From: Streptomyces rubrogriseus
Lineage (GTDB): Bacteria > Actinomycetota > Actinomycetes > Streptomycetales > Streptomycetaceae
DNA: 64,000 bases
NCBI RefSeq assembly: GCF_027947575.1
Contig: NZ_CP116256.1
Coordinates: 3,720,001 to 3,784,000, forward strand
Direction: 5' to 3'
The position numbers were made by a program, and so were the translations under genes. Below, piece after piece: positions 1 through 7,190 of the stretch. The notes under the pieces were generated by a model, which was given only the letters and a program-made list of their open reading frames with translations, did no database searches and was not told the origin of the DNA. Position 1 is the first letter of the stretch. The number at the start of each line of letters is the position of its first letter.

Positions 1-514
1 GCCAGTCGTAGCCCTCACTGACCCGCTCACTCCCCTCCGCGATGACCGTCGGGTGGGTGACCAGGGCGTCGGCCAGGACGTCCGCGGCCAGCCGGGTCTC
101 GTCGTACGGGCACAGGATCGTCGCCCGGCGGCCCGCGAAGGCCGCGTTGATCAACGCCTCGTGCTGGGCGCACGCCGGATACTCGGCGGCGCTGCGCCCG
201 GCCCAGACCGGCTCGCCGACGATCCGGACCCGTACCCGCGGGTGCGCGTCGGCGAACGCCCTCAGCACGCCCGGGATGATCCGCCCCGGATTGCGTCCGG
301 CCTCGGTCATGTCCAGGAAGGTGACGTCCCGCGCGTCCGTGCCCAGTCCCGCCCGGACCAGCTCCAGGTTGGGGCCGGGCACGGCCACCGCCACCGGCTC
401 GCCCGCGGCCAGCCCCTCCCGCACGAACGCCGCCGTCCGGTCGGTGTACTCGGCCTGCGAACGGTAGAACAGCGCCGGATGGATGAATGCCTCGTCGGCG
501 GTCGCCGTGCTCAT
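1..514 (-). CDS. rsbA: MEDS-domain anti-sigma factor, 3' part cut by window edge
   Basis: Partial gene: the ATG (514-512) is in the window and the C-terminus lies beyond base 1. The 171 visible residues form a MEDS-type sensory domain, with an early HPALFYRS motif, a central VAVAVPGPNLELVR and a later ILCPYDETRL. In actinobacteria this domain normally precedes a HATPase_c anti-sigma kinase domain, which would lie outside the window. The start overlaps the stop of the STAS gene by ATGA, so the two are translationally coupled. STAS followed by anti-sigma factor is the order of the S. coelicolor rsbB-rsbA-sigB locus, and dpsA, a known sigma-B target, lies just to the right. The domain reading is solid. 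The gene name rests on remembered synteny, and a generic MEDS histidine kinase-like regulator is the alternative. Confidence 0.65.
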   Translation of the reverse strand, partial: MSTATADEAFIHPALFYRSQAEYTDRTAAFVREGLAAGEPVAVAVPGPNLELVRAGLGTDARDVTFLDMTEAGRNPGRIIPGVLRAFADAHPRVRVRIVGEPVWAGRSAAEYPACAQHEALINAAFAGRRATILCPYDETRLAADVLADALVTHPTVIAEGSERVSEGYDW

Positions 515-864
515 CGTGGCGCCACCTCGATCCGGTGCAGGGACGGCCAGAACAGCTCCAGTACCCGTGGCAGTTGCGGGGGCGGCCGCTCCACCACGAC
601 GCGGCCGACGGGCAGGTTCATGGCCGTGACGGCCAGTGCCGCCACCCCGGCCACGTCGACGAACCGCACCGCCGACAGTTCCACGTAGGACACGTCCGTG
701 TGCTGCCGGGACAGCTCGGTCAGGGCGGTCTCCCAGGAGAGTCTGGTGCTCACGTTGATCTCACCACTGGCCCGGATGCCCGGACGGCCGGACAGCGGAC
801 CCACGTCCAGCAGGACACCGCCGCCCGTGCGGGCCGGGCCGCCCGCGGCGCCTGTGCCATCCAC
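511..864 (-). CDS. rsbB: STAS-domain anti-anti-sigma factor
   Basis: 117-residue STAS protein. The frame is open far upstream, but the GTG at 864 has a GAAGGGG ribosome binding site and puts the start just before the STAS fold; the longer frame has no recognisable sequence there. The pattern SYVELSAVRFVDVAGVAAL is the STAS phosphorylation loop region (D-[ST]-x-G type), but here it reads DVAGV. Valine sits where the phosphorylatable Ser is usual and alanine follows, so classical kinase inactivation at that residue may be absent. The stop overlaps the next gene's start (ATGA). Expected role: bind the neighbouring anti-sigma factor and free sigma-B. The rsbB name is by synteny. Confidence 0.7.
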   Translation of the reverse strand: MDGTGAAGGPARTGGGVLLDVGPLSGRPGIRASGEINVSTRLSWETALTELSRQHTDVSYVELSAVRFVDVAGVAALAVTAMNLPVGRVVVERPPPQLPRVLELFWPSLHRIEVAPR

Positions 865-1047
865 ACTCGATCCCCTTCGGAACTCCGCCGGGCATACGTC
901 GGCTGCCCGGGCACTTCTTCCGGCCAGGCAGCCTATCCCGATCGGGGCGTCGTACGCCGGTGAGGGGACAAACCGGCGACAGTCGGGCGGATCGGGGAAC
1001 ACGGCAGAGTGAGCGCGTCCTCGGAAGGTCGGAAGGGAAGACTGGGC

Positions 1048-1404
1048 ATGTTTGAAGCCGAGAACATTCGTGACTGGCGTGGCCTCGACGTCGTCGACTA
1101 CGACGGCCGCAAGATCGGGACCCTGGAGTCCATCTACTTCGACACCCTCACCGACCGGCCGGCTTTCGCCACGGTCACGATCGGTCTGCCGACCCGTCGG
1201 CGGCTCGTCTTCGTGCCGGTGGACAAGGCCACGGTCGGACCGTCCTACCTCAAGGTCACCTACGACAAATCCCTGGTCAAGGACGCCCCCGGGATCGACC
1301 CGGACGGTGAGCTGGCCGCCGAGGACGAGGGCGCGGTCTTCGCCCACTACCACCTGCCCCACGAGCCGGGCAGCCGCGGCGAACGCCGCCTCGGCCGCCG
1401 CTGA
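1048..1404 (+). CDS. PRC-barrel domain protein
   Basis: 118-residue soluble protein with a PRC-barrel domain over about residues 6-80 (DWRGLDVVDYDGRKIGTLES, then FATVTIGLPTRRRLVFVPVDKA) and an acidic tail. PRC-barrels occur in RimM, in photosynthetic reaction centre H subunit and in many small stress-induced actinobacterial proteins. The ATG at 1048 is preferred over upstream in-frame codons because a GGAAGGGAAG ribosome binding site precedes it and the family motif starts right after. Its position between the sigma-B regulators and dpsA suggests it belongs to the osmotic/oxidative stress group, but that is inference. It ends in a strong palindromic terminator shared with dpsA. Confidence 0.85.
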   Translation: MFEAENIRDWRGLDVVDYDGRKIGTLESIYFDTLTDRPAFATVTIGLPTRRRLVFVPVDKATVGPSYLKVTYDKSLVKDAPGIDPDGELAAEDEGAVFAHYHLPHEPGSRGERRLGRR

Positions 1405-1415
1405 AGGCCGTGGGG

Positions 1416-1443
1416 GGTGCTCGGGCCGCGCGGCCCGAGCACC
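1416..1443. terminator. Bidirectional terminator between PRC gene and dpsA
   Basis: A perfect 28-base palindrome (14-base arms, no mandatory loop) beginning GGTGCTCGGGCC, in the 64-base gap between two convergent genes. No U-tract is needed for many Streptomyces terminators. Symmetry and placement suggest it serves both strands. Confidence 0.75.
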
Positions 1444-1468
1444 GTCACCGCGGGCTCGGGCGGTCCGG

Positions 1469-2032
1469 CTACGCGACTTCCGCGCCGCGTGCCGCCGCCT
1501 CCGTCTCGGATGTCGCGCTGCCCGTCGCGAGGGTGCCGCCGGCGCTCTCGAGGTGCGCCCGCACGAACCACTGGAACTGCTCCAGGTCCCTGAGCTGACC
1601 GATCAGGAGGTCCTCCGTGGCCGGGTCGATCTTGCCGGCCTCCTCGACCGCCGCGCGCATGCCCTCGACCACGCCGGTGTACACGACGTCGAGCGCGCCG
1701 AGATGGGCGATGGCGTCCGCCCGTCCGATGGAGTAGTCGTCCCACTTCCGCTCGGCCACCAGCGCCCCGGGCGTGCCCTGGGCCACCCCGCCGAGCGCGG
1801 CGATGCGCTCCGCGACGTCGTCGGCCATCTCGCGCACCTGGTCGACCTGGGGGTCGATCATCTCGTGGACCGCGATGAAGTGCGGACCCACGACGTTCCA
1901 GTGCACGTGCTTGAGGGTCAGGTGCAGGTCGTTGAGGGCGTGCAGGCGCAGCCGCAGCACACCGATCAGCCGTCCGGCGGCCTCGCGCTCGATGCCGGGG
2001 ACCGTGTACTTCGGGGTCAGGTCGTGCGTCAT
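1469..2032 (-). CDS. dpsA: Dps family DNA-binding ferritin-like protein
   Basis: 187 residues, the length of S. coelicolor DpsA. It shows the Dps signature LHALNDLHLTLKHVHWNVVG with the ferroxidase His, followed by FIAVHEMIDPQVDQVREMADDVAERI carrying the conserved Asp/Glu iron ligands. Dps dodecamers bind and compact DNA and oxidise Fe(II) with peroxide, protecting the nucleoid. An in-frame ATG 12 codons upstream exists, but the start at 2032 has a GAGG ribosome binding site at proper spacing and matches the MTHDLTPKYTVPG start of the family. The C-terminal tail is Ala/Thr/Glu-rich. A sigma-B-like promoter lies about 50 bases upstream, fitting the known osmotic induction of dpsA. Confidence 0.93.
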   Translation of the reverse strand: MTHDLTPKYTVPGIEREAAGRLIGVLRLRLHALNDLHLTLKHVHWNVVGPHFIAVHEMIDPQVDQVREMADDVAERIAALGGVAQGTPGALVAERKWDDYSIGRADAIAHLGALDVVYTGVVEGMRAAVEEAGKIDPATEDLLIGQLRDLEQFQWFVRAHLESAGGTLATGSATSETEAAARGAEVA

Positions 2033-2071
2033 GGCGGACCTCAGCTCCTCATGCGTTTCGTACGTCATTGC

Positions 2072-2106
2072 TCGTGCACGAATGCCCCGTATCGGCTCAG
2101 GCAGAC
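2072..2106 (-). promoter_or_regulatory. Candidate sigma-B-type promoter of dpsA plus palindrome
   Basis: On the minus strand, GTCT (2106-2103) is followed by 15 bases and GGGCAT (2087-2082), one mismatch from the sigma-B consensus GNNT-N14-16-GGGTA(C/T). It sits about 50 bases upstream of the dpsA ATG. Just downstream, over 2072-2081, is the palindrome TCGTGCACGA, close to the expected transcription start and a possible operator. The assignment is by pattern matching only. Confidence 0.5.
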
Positions 2107-2126
2107 ATGCGCGGGCGGGGCCGGGA

Positions 2127-2732
2127 TCAGGACGGCGGGGCCGGGAGCGGCATCGCGTCGAGGGCGCGCGCCGCGTGCACCAGGTTGGACGCCATGGCGC
2201 GGCCGGTGGAGACCGACCAGTCGTGCCCGCGCTCGTCGTCGAGGAAGTCCGGACCGGGTCCCGGGCCGAGGTGCCAATAGGTCCAGGCCTGGCCGGGAAT
2301 GGTGTAGCCGATGTCCGCCAGGCCGCCGCCGATCTCGCTGATGACGTGGTGGGCACCGTCCTCGTTCCCGGTGACCAGGACACCGGCGACGCGGTTGTAG
2401 GCGACCGGACGGCCCTCGTCGTCGGTCTCACCGAGCATGGCGTCCATGCGTTCCAGGACCCGCTGGGCCACGGAGGAGGGGCGGCCGAGCCAGGTCGGCG
2501 ACGCGATGACCAGGATCTGCGAGGCCAGCAGCTTCTCGTGCACGCCCGGCCAGTCGTCCCCGTCGCCCATGTCGGTCTCGACCCCCGGTCTGAGGTTCAG
2601 GTCGACGGCCCGTACGACGTCCACCTCCGCCCCGTGGCCCTTGAGCGCCGCGACGACCGTGGCGGCCAGCGCCTCGGTGTTCGACGGCTGGGGGGAGGGT
2701 TTGAGAGTGCAGTTGATCACGAGTGCGCGCAT
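2127..2732 (-). CDS. Flavodoxin-like NAD(P)H-dependent FMN oxidoreductase
   Basis: 201 residues with the flavodoxin fold. The FMN phosphate loop follows the first strand (LVINCTLKPSPQPSNTEAL), the second core strand is ILVIASPTWLGRPSS (the typical SPTW-x-G flavin loop), and GVLVTGNEDGAHHV is the third. The family covers NAD(P)H:quinone and FMN reductases and azoreductase-like enzymes; the substrate cannot be told from sequence. The ATG is directly at the N-terminal strand, so the start is firm. It is separated by 44 bases from a divergent methyltransferase gene and lies upstream of dpsA on the same strand with a 94-base gap. Confidence 0.85.
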   Translation of the reverse strand: MRALVINCTLKPSPQPSNTEALAATVVAALKGHGAEVDVVRAVDLNLRPGVETDMGDGDDWPGVHEKLLASQILVIASPTWLGRPSSVAQRVLERMDAMLGETDDEGRPVAYNRVAGVLVTGNEDGAHHVISEIGGGLADIGYTIPGQAWTYWHLGPGPGPDFLDDERGHDWSVSTGRAMASNLVHAARALDAMPLPAPPS

Positions 2733-2776
2733 GCCTACCCGTGTTCCCCGGCGGGCCTGACGCTATCGTCGGCCGT

Positions 2777-3517
2777 ATGGCTGACGAGTGCTTCCGGCAT
2801 CCGCGGCTCGCCGCGCTCTACGACGTGCTCGAAACCGACCGCGGCGACCTCGTCCCGTATCTGCGCACGGCCGACGAGTTCGGCGCCCGGAGCGTGCTGG
2901 ACATCGGCTGCGGAACCGGGGTGTTCGCCCTGCTGCTGGCCGACCGCGGCCTCGATGTCGTCGGCGTCGACCCGGCCGGGGCCAGTCTCGACGTGGCGCG
3001 AGGCCGCGCGGGCGCCGACCGGGTGCGCTGGATCGAGGGCGACGCCACCTCGCTGCCCGCGCTGCGCGTCGACCTCGCGACCATGACGGCGAACGTCGCC
3101 CAGGCGATCACCGGCCGGCCCGCCTGGCAGGGGACGCTGCGCGGCGCGTACGAGGCCCTGCGGCCCGGCGGGCACCTGGTGTTCGAGACCCGGGACCCGG
3201 CCCGGCGCGCCTGGGAGGAGTGGACCCGCGAGCGCACCCACCAGGTCGCGGAGGTCCCCGGTACGGGCACCGTCGAGAGCTGGTGCCGGCTGCTGGACGT
3301 GAGCGGCCCGCTGGTCACCTTCCGGTGGACCTACGTCTTCGGCGCGGACGGCGCGGTGCTGACCTCCGACTCGACGCTGCGCTTCCGGGAGCGGGACGAG
3401 GTCGCGGCCGATCTGGCCGAACAGGGGTACGTGCTACAGGAGGTGCGCGGGGCCCCCGACCGGGCGGGGCGGGAGTTCGTCTTCGTCGCGCGGCGTCCGG
3501 AGGAGGAGGGGGCCTGA
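2777..3517 (+). CDS. Class I SAM-dependent methyltransferase
   Basis: 246-residue class I methyltransferase. Motif I is VLDIGCGTGVFALLLADRG at about residues 40-58, the acidic SAM-ribose residue is in VVGVDPAG, motif II contains RWIEGDATSLP, and post-motif strand LATMTANVAQAI and GGHLVFETRDP complete the Rossmann fold. No substrate-specific domain is visible. The ATG at 2777 is chosen because homologous sequence starts there; there is no clear ribosome binding site, so the transcript may be leaderless. Divergent from the flavodoxin-like gene. Confidence 0.85.
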   Translation: MADECFRHPRLAALYDVLETDRGDLVPYLRTADEFGARSVLDIGCGTGVFALLLADRGLDVVGVDPAGASLDVARGRAGADRVRWIEGDATSLPALRVDLATMTANVAQAITGRPAWQGTLRGAYEALRPGGHLVFETRDPARRAWEEWTRERTHQVAEVPGTGTVESWCRLLDVSGPLVTFRWTYVFGADGAVLTSDSTLRFRERDEVAADLAEQGYVLQEVRGAPDRAGREFVFVARRPEEEGA

Positions 3518-3623
3518 CGTCGCCCGCTCCGGGAGGACCTCCCGGTACCGGCAGCCGACGCCGCCCGCTCACTGCCCGGCCGCCCCCGTGACGCGGCATC
3601 CTCCGGGCGGCCATCCTCACCGC

Positions 3624-4415
3624 ATGGCCCGTTTCCAGCACACCGTGACCCTCGCCCCCGTACCCCGCCGCTGGTTCGAGTCGTGCGTCGCCGCGCTGCA
3701 CGACCTGGCGGAGGGCACGGACGCCGAAGGAGGGCGGCTGACGCTGCCCGACGGACGTCCGCTGCCCGGCCTGGTGCTGGCGGAGGGGCGGCATCCGGGG
3801 CCGGGCGCGCGGTACCGGCCCGTGAACGAGAAGGACGGGGAACCGGACGCGGACCAGTGCCTCACCGTCCTCGCCTGGGACCGCCGCGGGGAGACGGCGC
3901 TGGAGGTCGTCACCCTCGACGACGACCAGGACCACCCCGCGCGACTGGTCTGTGCCCTCGGGCTCACCAGTGTCGAACGGCCACGGGAGGCGTGGCTGAC
4001 GGCGACGCTGCACTCGGCCAAAGGCAAGCGGGCGAAGTACCTCGGCGGTACCGGGCGCCTGCGCCTGGACCTCGGCCGGTGGTGGCAGGCGACGAGCCAC
4101 GGCCGGCACCCTTCCCGCGCTCCCCTGGGCGGGTCCCTGACGCACGCGCTCGTCCGCGTCTCGGTGACCGTCGTTCCCCGCCCCGCCCCGGACGGACGCT
4201 GGCGGGTGACCGTTAAGGCACGGGTCAGGGGCCGCTCCTTCGCCCGTCCGCTGCTGCCCCTCGCCGCGGCGGTGCTGGGGCGCCGCGCCCGGCGGGCCGG
4301 TGCCGAGGCACTGGAGCGTGCCGCGGTGGCGTGGAACGCACAGGTCCCCGCACTGGTCCGCAAGGACGGCGAGCGACTGAGCGCCGCACTGGCCGACGCG
4401 TTGCTCGGTCCCTGA
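3624..4415 (+). CDS. Conserved hypothetical protein, function unknown
   Basis: 263 residues that I do not recognise. No signal peptide or membrane span is seen. The N-terminal half is acidic (RYRPVNEKDGEPDADQCL, VTLDDDQDHPARL). The C-terminal half is basic and starts with a Lys/Arg stretch (HSAKGKRAKYLGGTGRLRL), then GRWWQATSHGRHPSRAPLGGSL and an Arg-rich helix. Third-position GC and an uninterrupted frame support a real gene. The ATG at 3624 follows a short gap after the methyltransferase and may be co-transcribed with it. A longer frame from 3588 is possible but lacks a ribosome binding site. Confidence 0.6.
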   Translation: MARFQHTVTLAPVPRRWFESCVAALHDLAEGTDAEGGRLTLPDGRPLPGLVLAEGRHPGPGARYRPVNEKDGEPDADQCLTVLAWDRRGETALEVVTLDDDQDHPARLVCALGLTSVERPREAWLTATLHSAKGKRAKYLGGTGRLRLDLGRWWQATSHGRHPSRAPLGGSLTHALVRVSVTVVPRPAPDGRWRVTVKARVRGRSFARPLLPLAAAVLGRRARRAGAEALERAAVAWNAQVPALVRKDGERLSAALADALLGP

Positions 4416-4585
4416 ACCGGCGCCGGACGTTCGCCCGCGCGGCAGCGCGCAAAGGGCGCACACGAGAATCGAGTGAGCCCTGTACGCGCCCCCTTCGCGG
4501 TACGGACAATCCCAGTGACCGTGATCACCCGGCGGAAGACGCGGTGTCGTCCGGCCGCCGACTCCCGGGAAGCAGGTCGATCGTC

Positions 4586-5308
4586 ATGCTCTTGCGTCAG
4601 CCCACCACCGTGACCGAAGCGCAGGAGTGCATGGCGCAGGGCGCGGTGCCCGTCGGCGGGGCCACGCTCGTGTGGGCCACCTGGCAACGCGACGGCTTCC
4701 CGGAACTGGCCATGTCGCTGCGCGGACTGCCGGAGGCGACCGCCGTCGAACCCGAGTCGCTGGGCGCGGCCGTGGTGCTGCACCGCATAGACGACCGGGT
4801 GCCCGAGGTGCTGCGCCGGGCGGCGGGCTCGGTCGGCACCGGAGCCGTACGCCGGACGGCGACGGTCGGCGGCAACCTCGTCGGCAGCAGCCTGCGCTGC
4901 CTGCTGCCCGCGGCCCTCGTGCTGGACGCCCGCGCCACGGTGCTGGGCCCGGACCGCCCCTACGAGACCGATCTGGCCGAGGTGATGGCGAAGCGTCACC
5001 TGCTGCTCGGCCTGCGCTGGCGCACGCCGCTGGCCAGCGGCTACCGCAAGGAGCCCGCCGAAGCCGGCGGTCCGCCGCCCCTGGTGGTGGCCACCGCCGT
5101 GCACGTCGACGGCGAGGGCGGGCTCCGGCTGCGCGTCGCCGTGCGCGACGGCTACGACGTGCTGAGCGGGACCACCGGATGCGGCACGGACGCCGAGGAG
5201 ACCTTCGACGCCCTGGGGCAAACGGACATCGGCGCGCTGCCCGCCGGGGCCCGGGACGTGGTGCGCGAGCAGGTCGCCGGCGTCCTGGGCCCCCTCGCCG
5301 ACCGCTGA
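4586..5308 (+). CDS. Orphan FAD-binding subunit, molybdopterin dehydrogenase (CoxM/XdhB-like)
   Basis: 240 residues resembling the medium, FAD-binding subunit of xanthine or CO dehydrogenases. It starts with the FAD loop (AVPVGGATLVWATWQRDGFP), then GSVGTGAVRRTATVGGNLVGSSL, the TIGGN-type flavin motif, and a C-terminal PGHP-like domain. Normal subunits have an Asp about five residues after GGN in a 'SDxxPALLALDA' context; here it reads SLRCLLPAALVLDA. No large molybdopterin subunit or [2Fe-2S] subunit gene is next to it, so it is an orphan. It may pair with a distant enzyme or have lost redox partnership. The ATG at 4586 has only a weak AGCAGG upstream. Confidence 0.75.
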   Translation: MLLRQPTTVTEAQECMAQGAVPVGGATLVWATWQRDGFPELAMSLRGLPEATAVEPESLGAAVVLHRIDDRVPEVLRRAAGSVGTGAVRRTATVGGNLVGSSLRCLLPAALVLDARATVLGPDRPYETDLAEVMAKRHLLLGLRWRTPLASGYRKEPAEAGGPPPLVVATAVHVDGEGGLRLRVAVRDGYDVLSGTTGCGTDAEETFDALGQTDIGALPAGARDVVREQVAGVLGPLADR

Positions 5309-5335
5309 ACCGGCGGCCGGCTCCGTCCGTCCGCG

Positions 5336-6175
5336 TCAGCCGTTGGCCAGGGCCTTGACCCGGTCCAGCGCGCCGTTGAACTTGTCGTGGTCCCCGACGG
5401 TCGGCCCGGACGAGGTGTACTGCCACATCGTGTGGAAGCCCCAGCCGGCCGGGAGCGTCCCCGCGGTCGAGGCGTACCGGGCGATCCACAGCGGGTTGTC
5501 CGCGCCGAAGCCGCTGTAGTTCCCGGTGCACTGCGTCCACCAGTTGGTGGAGGTGTAGATGGCGGCGTGGCGGCCGGTGCGCTGCTTGTACCGGTCCAGG
5601 AAGGCCCGGATCCAGCTGACCATCTGACTGTGCGTCCGTCCGTAGCAGGTGGCCCCGTACGGGTTGTACTCGATGTCGAGGACACCCGGCAGCGTCTTGC
5701 CGTCCTTGGACCAGGCGCCGCCGTGATCGACGAAGTAGTCGGCCTGGGCGGCGCCGCCCGCGGTGTCCGGGGTCGCGAAGTGGTACGCGCCGCGGATCAT
5801 CCCGGCGTCGTACGAACCGCCGTACTGCTGGGCGAAGTACGGGTTCCGGTAGGAGGTCCCCTCGGTGGCCTTCACATAGGCCCACTTCACGCCGCTGTTC
5901 CAGAGGGTCGACCAGGCGACGTTGCCCTGGTGGCTGGAGACGTCCACCCCCTCGGTCTGGGCGGCGCGGGTGCCGACGGGGCGGCCCTGGACACCTTCGT
6001 GGGCGAGGACGCCGGTGCCCATGTGGGCGGTGCCACGAGCGGGCGTCCTGGTGTCGTCGGCGGAGGCCGTGGCCGGTACGGCGGCCAGGGTCAGCAGGAG
6101 CGACTGGGCGGCGAGGATGACGCCTGAGGTGAGCAGGCGTGAGTGGCGTTGAGCCACGGCTATGGGTCTGCGCAT
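5336..6175 (-). CDS. Secreted GH25 lysozyme (muramidase)
   Basis: 279 residues. A long Sec signal peptide (basic MRRPIAVAQRHSRLL, hydrophobic SGVILAAQSLLLTLAAV, A-x-A cleavage near ATASADD) is followed by a GH25 domain to the C-terminus: GVDVSSHQGNVAW (catalytic Asp), WAYVKATEGTSYRN, GAYHFATPD, LDIEYNP (catalytic Asp-x-Glu), YTSTNWW, and the terminal WQYTSSGPTVGDHDKF. GH25 enzymes cleave the MurNAc-GlcNAc bond of peptidoglycan; Streptomyces examples (cellosyl-type) also hydrolyse O-acetylated walls. There is no extra wall-binding domain. ATG 6175 was chosen because it starts the signal peptide; ATG at 6184 in the same frame is an alternative. Confidence 0.93.
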   Translation of the reverse strand: MRRPIAVAQRHSRLLTSGVILAAQSLLLTLAAVPATASADDTRTPARGTAHMGTGVLAHEGVQGRPVGTRAAQTEGVDVSSHQGNVAWSTLWNSGVKWAYVKATEGTSYRNPYFAQQYGGSYDAGMIRGAYHFATPDTAGGAAQADYFVDHGGAWSKDGKTLPGVLDIEYNPYGATCYGRTHSQMVSWIRAFLDRYKQRTGRHAAIYTSTNWWTQCTGNYSGFGADNPLWIARYASTAGTLPAGWGFHTMWQYTSSGPTVGDHDKFNGALDRVKALANG

Positions 6176-6244
6176 GGCACCCATCCGAACCGCAGTCGGG
6201 CCGCACCGCATCCCACAGTCGCCCAGACGGTGTTGGGGGTGGTC

Positions 6245-7105
6245 TCAGACCGAGGCCCCGGAGACGGGCACGGCCTGTCCGGTGACCCGTGTGCGCGGAT
6301 CGCGCGGACCCACCTCGATCAGCAGTTCGCTCGTCCGGCCCATGTCCTCGCCCTGGCGGACGGCGATCCTGGCCGGGCCGGTGACCAGGCCCAGTTCGCG
6401 CAGGTACCCGCCGAACGCCGCGGCCGCGGCACCCGTCGCCGGGTCCTCCACGACGCCGCCGACGGGGAACGGGTTGCGGGCGTGGTAGCGCTCGGCCGAC
6501 TCGCGCCACACCAGGTCCACCGTCGTCCAGCCGTAGCGCCGCATGACCTCGGCGAGCGCGTCGAAGTCGTAGTCGAGGTCGGCCAGCCGGGCCCGGGACG
6601 CCGCGGCGAGCACCAGGTGGTCGTTCCCCCCGAACGCCACGTGGGCGGGCAGGGCGGGATCCAGGTCGGCCGCCGTCCAGCCGAGCGCTCCGAGCGCGGC
6701 GTCGCGTTCGGCGGGCAGCGCCGGGCGCGAACGCGTCGGCACGCTGGTGAGGGTGGCCCGCACCGCTCCGGTCCCGTCGACCGCGGTGGACACCGGGATC
6801 TCACCGGCGGGCGTGTCCAGCACGACCTCGCCGGGACCCAGCCGCTCGGCCAGGGCGACGGCCAGCGCCACCGTCGCGTGCCCGCAGAACGCCACCTCGG
6901 CCAGCGGACTGAAGTAGCGGACCCGGAACCGCCGTCGCTCCGGGTCGCCGCCGGTCACGAACGCGGTCTCCGAGTAGCCCACCTCGGCGGCGATCGCGAG
7001 CATCGCCGGGTCGTCCAGCCCGGACGCGTCGAGGACCACTCCGGCCGGGTTGCCGCCCGCCGGGTCGTGGGTGAAGGCCGAGTAGCGCAGGATCTCTGTC
7101 GTCAT
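6245..7105 (-). CDS. PhzF family isomerase
   Basis: 286-residue PhzF-fold protein. The N-terminal half has RYSAFTHDPAGGNPAGVVL and YSETAFV (the conserved Glu is the catalytic acid/base in PhzF), and RYFSPLAEVAFCGHATVA. The second half repeats the fold and has the GGVVEDPATGAAAAAFGGYL signature. Members are diaminopimelate-epimerase-like enzymes acting without cofactor. PhzF itself isomerises a phenazine precursor, but this isolated gene has no phenazine genes nearby, so a phenazine role is not supported. It is divergent from a LysR regulator across 85 bases holding a dyad operator, so it is probably the regulator's target. Confidence 0.88.
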   Translation of the reverse strand: MTTEILRYSAFTHDPAGGNPAGVVLDASGLDDPAMLAIAAEVGYSETAFVTGGDPERRRFRVRYFSPLAEVAFCGHATVALAVALAERLGPGEVVLDTPAGEIPVSTAVDGTGAVRATLTSVPTRSRPALPAERDAALGALGWTAADLDPALPAHVAFGGNDHLVLAAASRARLADLDYDFDALAEVMRRYGWTTVDLVWRESAERYHARNPFPVGGVVEDPATGAAAAAFGGYLRELGLVTGPARIAVRQGEDMGRTSELLIEVGPRDPRTRVTGQAVPVSGASV

Positions 7106-7130
7106 GGCGGACACGCTGCCAGCCGCCCGC

Positions 7131-7149
7131 CGATCGTGTCCAACGATCG
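7131..7149. promoter_or_regulatory. LysR-type operator palindrome between phzF-like and lysR genes
   Basis: A perfect 7-base inverted repeat with a 5-base spacer, CGATCGT-N5-ACGATCG, centred between the two divergent starts (7105 and 7191). Inside it is ATC-N9-GAT, a form of the T-N11-A box recognised by LysR-type regulators. Placement about 50 bases from the regulator start fits autoregulation and control of the PhzF gene. Confidence 0.65.
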
Positions 7150-7190
7150 TTCGTGATCTCCTCCATCGGCGAACCGCATACCCTGGCTCC

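Noticed and set aside
6245..7105. PhzF-like gene as part of a phenazine pathway.
   Set aside because: No other phenazine genes nearby; PhzF-fold proteins are widespread with other or unknown roles.
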